Position numbers and translations under genes: made by a program. DNA of 64,000 nt. Source: Spirodela intermedia. Lineage: Eukaryota > Streptophyta > Magnoliopsida > Alismatales > Araceae. Shown piece by piece: positions 29,901 to 40,377 of this stretch. The notes below the pieces were generated by a model. It worked only from the letters and a program-made list of their open reading frames with translations, ran no database searches and had not been told where the DNA came from. Position 1 is the stretch's first letter; the number at the start of each line of letters is the position of its first letter. The DNA is taken from NCBI GenBank assembly GCA_902729315.2, contig LR746273.1, forward strand, positions 3,635,001 through 3,699,000. The letters are read 5' to 3'.

Positions 29901-30736
29901 GGACTCTGCTCTCAAAGATATTTACACCACCCCCACCCCTGCACACTTCCTCTGCTCTCAATTCGGACTCTTTCTCGCCGACGACCCTAAATAAAAACCC
30001 AACCCTAGTTTGCTATTTTCTACATTCCGTAGCGAGACATTGTAAAACTTTCGCATGGACGACAAGAATCTCATTACAGTTCTAATCCGAATTAATTGCT
30101 TTCTGAAACTGAACTACCAAATACATATTTTGAGATCCTACAAAAAAAATGGATGTAAGATAAAATGAAGTATCAATAAGAAATTATCGGGGTCATATCA
30201 TAGCAATGTCGTCAATTTTTGAAAAAGCAACATCAAATGTAAATATGAAGTTCATGAATCCCCCAAGAAACTTAGACACCCGGGAGTCAATCCTCAAACA
30301 CGAAAAGTAAAAAATTCAAATCAATCAGGAGCAGGAACGATCCAACGTTTTAAAGATGTCACGTAGATGCCAACCGTATATACCCCCAGACGGCTATATG
30401 TACCCAGGGCCCATCCGAACAAAAATTATCCAAATTTAACTCCTTGAGTCTCATCCACTACAGGAAAAATTGAGGGAGAAGAACCAAAACAAAAGATAGC
30501 AGAAGAAACAACATTCACACGAGAAGGCGGCCCATACCTTCACCACCAAGCTTAGATCGAGCCCTGGGATCATTCAAGATCGGCAAACCGAACTTCAACA
30601 CCTTATCAGAACGGCGGACCTTGAGCTTTCTGGCAAGACAGAGGTACTCCCACGCCCCTCCTCCACCGTTTTCCACTTGGCTCTCCAGCCGGTTCAGATG
30701 GACCTCCTCCGCGGCGCCCACCATCGCCTCAACCAC
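23915..30736 (-). CDS. EMC2: ER membrane protein complex subunit 2 (TPR protein)
   Basis: Soluble TPR subunit of the ER membrane protein complex, which inserts tail-anchored and multipass membrane proteins; EMC2 forms part of the cytosolic vestibule. Nine exons: 30736-30538, 28825-28761, 27111-27063, 25066-24972, 24885-24800, 24691-24632, 24541-24460, 24300-24187, 24082-23915, giving 305 aa. Diagnostic segments are ENGGGGAWEYLCLARKLKVR near the N-terminus, EWTLYEQVAIAAMDCQQID, FMADYDAWRELAEIYVSQQM, YKQAAFCYEELILFQPTVPL, YHLAYAEVLYTMGGLENLQT and EYKQRAPDKVAILTATLRGM near the C-terminus. TPR-type helices cover most of the protein, and there is no signal peptide or membrane span. Two in-frame ATGs lie at 30736 and 30724; plant homologues begin MV- next to an acidic stretch, so either is possible. 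Intron 3 (25067-27062) contains an imperfect tandem duplication. Confidence 0.96.
26261..26460. repeat. Imperfect tandem duplication in an EMC2 intron
   Basis: Two diverged units, about 26261-26331 and 26373-26460, share the ordered words 'AGGGATGAAG-TAC-AT-TAGATCA', 'ATC-ATGAAGTAAAT' and 'CTTG-T-TTGCCA'. The second unit has an extra segment of about 15 bp. Confidence 0.55.
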
Positions 30737-32292
30737 ACGGTACGGAAAAAAACAGCCGCAGATTATAGGAAAACCTAACAGAAGCCGGCGATGAATCGAA
30801 ACACTCGCTCCCCCCTCGCGCGGCGCACTGCTTCTCTCAGATCCTTCTCCCCCCGCCCCGCCCCAAGAAGACTGAAGTTTCCTCAGAGGAGGAAAACGTA
30901 GTTATGTATTTGTTTCCACTAAATCCCCCAAAACGACTTCGTTTTCAATTTTAAGGATCCAAAGATTTTAAATTTTATCTATGACAAGGCCAGAAGGAAA
31001 ACAAAGGATATGACGAAAATAAGGATGTAAATGGGCCGAGTGTACGAAGCCCAGCCCAGCCACTTTTTTCTGGGGTGGCGCACGGAGGGTCCTGATATTT
31101 TTCGTTCTGCTGGGGGTGTAAAAGTAAATATTTGTCTAAGTTGGGAACGCTTCCGCATTAGGTCTTCTTCGGAAGCCTAGAACAGTCAGTTATGACCAGC
31201 CATGATTAATGTAAAATTTAACTACTTGAAAATTAATTTTAAAAAATAATTAAAACCGTAAAAGACACGGTAACTAACTATGAAAGATACTATTCGTGTT
31301 TAAAATATCAAATTAAAAAAATGAGATTATTTTATTGGTAATTCCATTATTTATTTAACTGAGAAACACGGTCACGGCTATGCAAGACGAGCAGCTCATG
31401 AACTCGGTTCCCCTGGTTTATGCTCAAATCCGAGGCGTCCGTCCTTGGGTCATTGTAATCTTGCCTCTAAAGTCATTTGACCACAGTTCAAGGTATTACA
31501 ACCATGGCCATGAAGCATCTGCTTCCCACCTTGCTGAAGAGGAAGAAGAACAAGAAGAACAAGAAGAACAAGAAGAACAAGAAGAACAAGAGGAAACTAG
31601 GATCTATCTCTATGAATTAGATGACGGTGCTCGACTTCCCAAGAACAAAGGACAGCTTCCTGTAGAACAAGCCAGGAGCAGATGCTCAACCTGGCAAAAA
31701 TAGTATCATCCTGATGTGGAATCGAGATGGTCTCTACTCACCCATGATCTGATGAAAAAGCTTGCCCTCTTGGTAGATGGGAGGATGGGGATTAGGCATC
31801 CATACCTACAGCAAGCAGTAAATCTTCCAGAACAGCGAAGAACAGCCATCAATCTTCTCCGAAATGCTGAATGGCGGTTGACCCAGCCGCAGGAGCACAT
31901 TTTTATCTGGACCCATTGATCAAGATTAATAGAGAAGAGCATTGCAGAACTTAAAACGACATCTTTTATTCACTGAGACGCAGAACGCCTCATTCAATCC
32001 TCTTCTTCTTCAGAGACATCAGAGGCCTTGTAGAACAGCATAGTCAACATCAAATCTCAATAGACATATGAGGAAGTCAGCAACCTCAAAGTAGCAAATG
32101 GGGGCCCCACCCCGTCTATGACAGGTAAAGATCAGACAAGATGGCAGCAGTACGACATGAAACCATGCCCACAGTGGTTAGCACTGACAAGAGCTCTACG
32201 CGACGACAATCCAATCGCAATGAACTGGAATTGACTTCCTCTACATACTACTACATCATGCGTTGTACTAGAAACAGAAGCTTCACCAGCTG
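30737..32292. other. Spacer between bZIP and EMC2 with a stop-interrupted plus-strand frame
   Basis: It holds the EMC2 promoter (right of 30737) and the bZIP 3' UTR (left of 32293). In one plus-strand frame, 31380-31919 is open for 180 codons apart from a single TAG at 31701-31703. The frame includes an acidic EEQ repeat encoded by a 9-bp tandem repeat. No family was recognised, so it is not called as a gene. Confidence 0.5.
31545..31592. repeat. 9-bp tandem repeat (GAAGAACAA)n
   Basis: About five copies of a 9-mer purine-rich unit, which read as Glu-Glu-Gln on the plus strand. Confidence 0.85.
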
Positions 32293-35200
32293 CTATAGTG
32301 CTGCTCCTGCGCTGGAGTCCACGGGCCCCTCCCGATCATCACCAGCCGAATCGTCTTCCTTCCTACTCTGTTGCAAATCTTCGGTTCCTTTGGTAATCTG
32401 CCCTACTCTTTCCTGAGAATGTCGTCATGGAGCATACATCACAAGCATTACAGAGTTGTCTCGTGTCTACAGAGAAGATTAAGAAGAAGGATTCAATCCG
32501 ATGCAGGGAGAAGGTAAACAGATAGATACCTTGAGAGAATTGTTCTCTGAAAGAAGTTGTTCGTAATCCTTGCGTACACGGGTCACCTCTGCTGTAAGAG
32601 TGGCGTTTTCTTGCTGGAGAGACTCCACACGCTGGGCCAACTCATCACACTCTGCCTGGAAAGCATGAATCCGCCACTCCAAGGAATTAAGCACCGCAGT
32701 TCACAGAATGTGTAAAATCCTATTACTGGTAGAAGGGGGGAGATGCCAGACTTTGCAGTAGAGAAATATACAACACACCTGCTTGCGCAACCTTGATCGA
32801 CGGGCTGATTCCCTGTTTGATTGTTTTCTTCGCTCCCTTTTTAGTTCCCTTTCATCCTGAGTTGAGGACAAGACATCAAACACATCATTTCTGAAAAAAG
32901 GACAAAGGACAAATGACAAGCTGAAATATTTGGAATTCACGGCAACTTTAAAGATAATTCTAGCGATTTTAGCTTTTACTCATTCAAAAATCCACTTCTG
33001 AGTCTGGTTACAAGAATGAGCCGAAGGACCAGTATAAGATGTGCACAATGAAACTTATCAAAATCTTCCTTTGGAATTGATCATGTGTAGGCCACCCAAT
33101 TCTAGTATTGATCACCTTAGAAGTAAGCCGGGGAGGGAGCAGTGGAGATTGAATCCCACATAATTGATAACATGATTCACGATCTGATAACATGCTCTGT
33201 ACCAGTCCTCAGGCAGTACAACATATCAACGCAATCTCTATGCCATCCTCTCCCTTTTAAACCCTTCAACTAGATAAACTCCTCTACAAGATGCATATGA
33301 CAAAAGCAATCTGAATCAAAAGAGTTTCTCTCCATCGAAAGGTTATCTAAAGGCTAAAGATGAATTCCTGGGTGGGTTTTTCAAGAAAATACCGAAAGAT
33401 TATTGGGCCCAAACATCTAAACATGGGCAATCAAATGCAAGGGCGAATGACTTTCCACAAAATATGTGGAGAGAAATTTTAAAGCAATCATACCACGCTT
33501 TATATCAAACAGTAGTTCGCTAGCAGCCAAACATAGGAAAATAGACGGGGGATTAGCCGATCAAACTAGTTAAGAGATGGGTCCTCGTTAAAAATCACAA
33601 GTGAATCTGTCTTAAGTCGTGAGACATTCCAGCTAGTGATGGTCCAATATATCAATTCCTTCACCTGTTGGCAAAGACCAAACCCAATAAATGACCTGAA
33701 TTTTAGTCTCACAGATATACGTCGAGTAGAAAAAAACCAAAAGTAAACAATGAAATAAAAGCTTGTGCTCCCGGTGAACAAATAAACAAAGGTAAAAAAG
33801 GAATTATTTTGCTCCAACCATTTCCAACTCCTTCTCAATTGCATAAACGTGCACAGATCGACAAACCAAAACAACTCATAAGAGAACACAACCAAACCTC
33901 GAAATCTGGAAGTCTTAATCCAATCAGATATCAAACGCATTGATTTCCAGCGCTACTAGAACAGTATACTCCATTCTCAGTAAAAATCTATCAAATTGAA
34001 TTCCCAATTGCCCAAGTCTGTTAATACCAAGAAGATGATAGTATCAAAGAGACACCACGAATTAGAACTCGGTTTGCACGTAGTATAACTGATAATTGTT
34101 GACGAGCAAAGCTAATAACCTGGTTGTTCCAATTCGGGTATAAAATACCTAATACAGTTCAATAAAAAAAACGTCACAGAGAAGAAAAGAAAAAAAAGAG
34201 AATGAACCTGAAGCCGAAGTTCTGATGGAACGCTCTGCCCAGGAGAAACTAATACTCCTCCTGGAGCATTATGAACCTTTCCACGCATTGGAGCAATTGC
34301 GGGTGATCCCCAGTAGTCCATCCCTATATTTAAGTTAGTGGTAGGACCAGAAACGGCTCCGGGGCCACCAGCTGGTAGCACAGGCATCATTGGCATTGGC
34401 TGAGTCACTGGTCCGTGTGCAGGTGCACGAGCGGATCCATTCTGAGAGCCACGAGTAGTACCACCATTTCGTGAAGCCCTGACTGAGAACAACAGTATGT
34501 CTAATCTTAGATGTTTCCAAAATTATGAAAGGGAAAAACTATTTCAATAGCTACCATCAACTGAATCCTCACCACCAGCTGTCTTCCCTTGTGAGTCCTG
34601 TACAAAGTCACCAAATACACACAGGACTTCAGCGCTCACAGAAGCAACAGTCCAAGCAAAAAAAAATATATCACCGTGATTAACCAATAATTTAAGACAT
34701 TGATAGAAAGTTTTTAAAAATAGTTCAGATAACTCAGTTAAGTCTCCCAGGCACAGATCTACCAAAAGTAGCAAGCGCGAATGATGCAAATTTCTACGCC
34801 TTGAAATTGAAAATGAAGCACCTTTAAATTGCAGGAGAAATGGGTCATGATTATTCCAAGAAATGATGAATGGAAGCCATTTGAGGTGGGCACTAATTGT
34901 TAAAGAGATTTTTCTAGATACAACCGCTCAATTTGATTTTATAGACAACGCTGTATGTTATCTATAAATGACCGTGAGGATAAACAAAAAAATACTCATC
35001 AATAGTCCTAAGTCAAGAAAATGTATAAAAACAGATCCACTTGTAGGGAGAGCTTTGTGCCCTGGAGTTGAAAGCCTCGTCAATAATCTCAGTCACAAAA
35101 GGAATAACCATACAAAGCAATCCCACGCCATACACATTATAGACAAGATACTAAGAAACAGAATGATGGCTAATCCAAACCGTCACCTCTACCACATGGT

Positions 35201-38071
35201 CAAAATGTTAAAAGAGAAGTAACCCCTCCAACCTACACAAATTTGCATCTTCCACATGCCCATTTCCAGGTTAAACACACCATAGAAATAATTTTCCGCA
35301 CACCAATGCCATTCATCCTTATGTCCCTCAGCCATGGGAATGAAAAAAGATCGGGAAGAAATCCGGCAAGAAAACATGCGACACCTGACTTAAGGCCAAT
35401 GTGAAAGACTTCATTAATAGATTGTGAAAAGATGCAACTTGGATATATTCTATGTAATAGGGATATCCGGAACTTAGATTTTCATCCGCTAGCAACCACG
35501 ACCCCCTAAGCAAGTGACACAGGAGGGAAAAGAACAAGAAAAGGAAAATAGGAGTGGAATTTTAATGCTCTATAAAGAAACGCCTACAAGTTCCCTGCAA
35601 TCATGGAGAAGCCACTCTCACCATAGAAGAGCGAAATGATTTGTAGCCTGTTGAGTTGCACAAAACATAAAACCAGTAGGAAATGTCGAGAATTTTTTTA
35701 TTAACGGGTAAAAGCAGGTGTAGTTCACTAAAGGGTAAAAGCAGGCAAATTTAACCATAATAAATTATCCTTCACCACAAAAAGGAATTCAAAATAGGAT
35801 TCAGGTGCCATATAAGTTTTGGTCAGGTCTAGTTCAGAAACAACATTGATGGGTTTCAACCAAGAAGGAGAAGAAAAAGATAGAATCATTAACGGGTGAA
35901 TATCCAAAATTCACAACTAGCACGAGTATCTGTAAGTCAAAGAAGTCCCACAAATAATGGCTGTCAACCAAGGTCATTGTAAGCAACAAAGATTTCCTAT
36001 TTAAATAATGACGCGAGAAATTCAGCTTAACATATTAAAGGAACTGAAGAAAGGTAGCTTACATTTTGAGAGTCAGCATCACTCCCTTCACTTGATCCTT
36101 CACTGCCGCTATCACTGTTGTAGTTTTGTTTAAAGTTACCAACAGCATTATCGTCAAAAACAGGCAGATATACTGATTAAAAAAGTGAAATATCATAAAA
36201 AAAATTAACAAACGTATGGATAACCTTTGAGAAAAACCTCCATTGGCTGATGCGCCAGATGGTTTGCCAGTCTCTTTGGTGCTCTTTCCAGCTATTGAAT
36301 TCAAATTGCCTAGACTCCCATTTGATCGCTTCAAGTTGCTTCCCTCCTTACCTTCCGATGATTTGCCATCCACTTCGGGTCCAGCACTCTAACAGATATT
36401 CAGTTTTCATGGATTCAACACTATTATCAAGAATGCAAAAGAATATACAAATAAAGTACATGTGCAGAAGCAATCCTAGTTGTGGAAACTCACAAAAGCC
36501 TCTGGATTGCCACCTGGTGAAGGCACTGCATAAGGATTAAATGGATGGGCACCCTGATGCAAAAGTTTGATTCCAATAGCACTCAGTTATATTAAAAAAA
36601 TAAGAAAAAAAAGACCTGATCTTACCAGCAGATTCAAGTGCATTTTAGTTGGAGAATTACCGGTGGCACAGATGGATGAACATATACTCCTGCATGAGGG
36701 TACATAACAAAGGGCGGTGGTGGCGTGCCATATGGAGTCATCATGTTCTGTTAAAAGGAAACCCTTCAGGACAAACCATGTGTTCCACAAGGCTACGATT
36801 TTCAGGACGTTGAAAAGAACACCTATGGCTTGGGTGTAACAAATAAATAACTAAAAACATTAGGATGCAGGTGTGCTGTATATGAATATGTATACACATG
36901 TAAAGGAATATGGACATACATAGAAAGATGTATGTGCGTATGTACGCAGGTCTGCACGTATGTGTGTTTGTATGTATGCATGTATACGCAAAGAGAGAAA
37001 TAGAGACGTGCTCTTCCAAGTCTCCAACATATTTACAGGACTTTTTTTGTGGCAGTTCTCTTAACAGTTGATTCTCATTCAAAAACATAAAAAAGTATTG
37101 ACAAGTTTAATACTTTTAGTAGGTTACAAATGTGATATACTTGGTTTATATGCAACATAGTATTTAAAAAGGACATAAAAACAAAAGGCAATCCTTTTCC
37201 ATACTTCTCCTAGAGCCCTAAATGTACTCATTCTCCAGTATTTACTTAACTGAATTTAAAATAGCTTTTTATCACGTAAATGTAAGAAATAAAGATATGC
37301 ATGGACCCTTAGAATGCACTTCCAATACAAAATTCCGACTTTTCGGCAGCAACTGTCTCAAATCAATGAATGAAACCTGCACACAATTGGAGTCCTATGT
37401 CGGGCATTAGTATTTTCCACACTAGCTTCTTATAAACTTGCATCCAAAAAACAGTCAGAGCCATACTTACGCACCTGCCGTTGTCTAGAGTTCTAAGTAT
37501 CACTTAAGTCTACTCCGTGGACAAAACTTGGATATGCACATTCACTCATCACGAAATTTTACACAAAGGAGTAAACAGCTGCTCAAAATAGGTTTCTTAA
37601 GGTATAGCCAGAAAATATGATCAGCTTTACCTGTGTCCCCCACATGTACGGATGTGTTTGAGGACTGGATACCACCGGAGGAAAGAATCCATGCGGAGGA
37701 ACAGGAGAATACGCCTACCAGAAGGACAATTTCATATGTCAGAGGGAATAAGATAAATTATTTCCACCTCGAGAAAGTTGCAACGGCCAGCAACAGTTCT
37801 CTGAGTTCAATTCGAAAAAAATTAGCTTCCTGAAATGATTTACCTGAAATCCACTCCAGTCGGGGTAGACAACAGCTGCGGAGGAGGTGGCAGTGGTGAC
37901 GGGGCTGGAGGAGGTGGCCGGAGTCTGCTCCTGCACATACTCAGTAATAACAACACTCAGGAACCGTATCCAAACCACTATATAGGCCACCTCTAAGCGA
38001 TAAGACTTTACCTGCGCTGACGACGCCTTTGGTGGCACTTTTGACGGCGGGGCCGTCTCACCACTACCCAT
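32293..38071 (-). CDS. G-box-binding bZIP transcription factor (bZIP16/bZIP68/GBF1 group G)
   Basis: Nuclear transcription factor of plant bZIP group G, which binds CACGTG boxes as homo- or heterodimers. Twelve exons: 38071-38012, 37930-37844, 37714-37631, 36747-36661, 36553-36494, 36388-36225, 36114-36063, 34597-34555, 34482-34208, 32856-32779, 32655-32530, 32412-32293, giving 411 aa. The proline-rich N-terminus (MFMR region) has [27 protein letters not shown] and [21 protein letters not shown] Ser/Gly/Asp-rich middle is followed by [13 protein letters not shown]. The basic region is [20 protein letters not shown] at 305-324, continuing SRLRKQ. The zipper (331-372) has Leu/Val at 336, 343, 350, 357, 364 and 371. 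Cys333 matches the position of the redox-sensitive Cys of Arabidopsis bZIP16/GBF1; the second zipper Cys of those proteins is Tyr here. The middle and N-terminal blocks match bZIP16/68 best. Its own promoter carries a G-box cluster. Confidence 0.96.
36870..36990. repeat. Degenerate TGTA/TGTG alternating tract in a bZIP intron
   Basis: Imperfect alternating purine-pyrimidine repeats (TATG, TGTA, ACACATG words) between the exons at 36661-36747 and 37631-37714. Confidence 0.5.
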
Positions 38072-38202
38072 TACTAGGGCTCACCCCAGTCCACTTCAAG
38101 ACATCAAAGTCGGCTAAAATCCGGAGATTCCCAGCTTCAGACCTCCGAGAAACATCCACCACACTACCAGAAACCCTAGAAGCCCCGGGCGAAGTGCGCA
38201 AT

Positions 38203-38571
38203 TCAAGCCACGAGAGAGGCCCGAGTAGGGACCGGATCCCCCACGCACCTACGCAGAGACCAGCACTTGCAAGTACCCAGGCAATCGACCACGGGAAGGA
38301 ATGGAAGGGCCCAGACCTCGAGAGTTGCTGGAAGTGGAGTTTCCCCCTCCAGGAGAAACACCAACTCGGAGAGAGCCGAAGAAGCGAGATCTACCAGTCG
38401 GAGCCTATAGATCAGCCTCCGCAGGATCTCTGCAGAGGCAGAATCAGCGATTGAGGGAGGAAGGAGATTCGAGGAGGACGCAGATGCCGCCGCTGCCCAC
38501 GCAAATCTACCGGCGACGCCACGGGGGGAGACGTCCGGTGAGCCATGCGATGTGGACGCGTTGAAGGTCAA
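38203..38571 (-). other. Possible long upstream ORF in the bZIP leader
   Basis: A 122-codon open frame lies on the bZIP sense strand and ends 132 bases before the main ATG at 38071. If transcription starts at or right of 38571, near the G-box cluster, it would be a long uORF. If transcription starts further left it is irrelevant. The peptide has no recognisable domain, so this may be chance in GC-rich leader sequence. Confidence 0.35.
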
Positions 38572-38685
38572 AAGGGTAGCAGGGGAGAGTCAATGAGGAG
38601 GTAAAACTGTAATTTCCACAAAATTGCAGCCGCTTTTTTAATTAGAACCGTCAACAGCACCTTCGAGTGTGCGGTCTGTGAGAAC

Positions 38686-38781
38686 CACGTGGGGCCCATA
38701 GACTTCCCATCGAACTCTTGACCTCACACGTGTTCCCACGTGGAAATCCGCCCCTGGTGTCGAATAAGCCTCCGACGTGTC
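38686..38781 (-). promoter_or_regulatory. G-box/ACGT cluster upstream of the bZIP gene
   Basis: Three perfect CACGTG boxes lie at 38686-38691, 38727-38732 and 38737-38742, plus a GACGTGTC element at 38774-38781. All fall within 96 bp, about 615-710 bp right of the bZIP start codon. The middle two are exactly 10 bp apart. CACGTG is palindromic and is the class of site that the encoded factor's family binds. Confidence 0.75.
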
Positions 38782-40130
38782 AGCTTGGGGGCTCGAGTCA
38801 ATCGGCCAGGGTTTGACCCCGCGGTTCTTTCTTTCACCGTGGTCAAGAATTAACCCTCCATTTAATTTATTATATTCTTGTTTAATTTTAATGTCCAAAT
38901 ATCTACCCAACCGAGAGAAAATCGAACAATTTAATTATCAAGATTTGTATTGGTTGACCTTCACGCGTTTTCTTAAGTGGGGGCAATCAACTTTTTAGTG
39001 AAAGATAGATAGATAGATGGATAGATGGATAGATAGAGCGAGAAAGGGAGATGATATTTAATATATGCTTAGATGGAAAAATTAGCTATTAGAAGAGTTA
39101 GACTATGGAATTTTTAAGTCAAATATTACCCAAAAATCATTGTCTCATTTTCCTTATTTTAAAATTAAACTAATGAAATAATATCATTTGTATAAAAATG
39201 GAATTTCTTTATACTATACAATTTTTTATAAATAATTGCATGAACTCAATTACAAGTAAAAAAATATATTAATTATAAGAAAAATGTCAAGGAAAATATT
39301 ATTAAAAAATGATAAGATTGGAGATTCCTATGTGAAATTACGTTAGTTTAATTTACTAAAAGTGAACGTAAAAATGATGTCACTATCACATATTGTAAAG
39401 TCCACGAGTTTTTGAAAAAATCCAATGAATAATTTATCCCACTATATATATTTGATAAAACTAGCAATTAAAAAATTGGAGATGTTGCCTCGTTTGAGTA
39501 TAAAATTGATAAGGAAATTAGTGAATATTTTCATATTTGGTATATTTATAATTCCCATTAAGATAAAATGGATAATAATGAAAATATGATAAACATGGCC
39601 AATTTATCTTTTTTTATTTATCTCAATTGGTATTTATCACAACCAAGTTTAGGAGAAAAGTACATCATGCCAATGTTTCACTTGACCAAAACCTTTTTTT
39701 TCTTGGAAATTACCGAGCATAAAAAAAATAATTGTTAACTCTAATCAATATAGGGTCATAAATATGCATGAAAATGCAAGAAATGAATCTACAAATGAGC
39801 ACACTTTTTTCCTTTTTTAGGATAATAATGGGGGGGATAATGGATTAATGATAGGAATTTATCCAATTATTAAGTGATTATTTAATATTTATTGGGTTTG
39901 AGATTTGTAAACCCCCTTAGGCAAGACGAACATTTTTTATTCGGATTATTGGAGGAGAAATTGCATTTCCTTGAATACTTTCAATATTCTGGTAAACATA
40001 TTAAATATTTTTTAATAATTGCTATTAATCAACATCTACCCCAATGATTAGTAGGAGAAATTAAATTTTACGGAAGGATTTTAGGATTTGTTGAGGGTGG
40101 GGGAGGGGACTGAGTTGTGAGAGAAAGAGT
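38782..40130. other. AT-rich head-to-head spacer
   Basis: Spacer between the divergent bZIP and SUMO protease genes. It has a GATA/GATG tetranucleotide tract at 39004-39037 and otherwise unstructured AT-rich sequence. No gene was seen. Confidence 0.6.
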
Positions 40131-40257
40131 GACACGTGGGTGGTCGGTGGGCTTTGTGGGACAATGATGGCCTCTGGGCTGGCCCACCGTCAGTAACTGA
40201 AATCGGCTTCTAGAATGTGTAACGTTGAAGGAGAACCCTAGAAAAAAATATATATAT
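40131..40257 (+). promoter_or_regulatory. SUMO protease gene promoter: ABRE/G-box, GGCCCA-type elements and TATA-like tract
   Basis: GACACGTGGG at 40131-40140 contains a perfect CACGTG box. Next come TGGGCT/GGCCCA words (about 40147-40187), an AACCCTAG telo-box-like word near 40235 and a TATATATA tract at about 40248-40256. The start codon at 40378 follows about 120 bp later. Confidence 0.5.
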
Positions 40258-40377
40258 TCAAAAGTTTTCTCTTTTATTCTCATGATCTTGGAGTTTGCTC
40301 ATGTAAAGGGCGGTGCCATCGGCGCCACGGCCCCAATTCCTCGGTTTCCTCTGCTCAGCGTCGCGGATGATCCTGCA

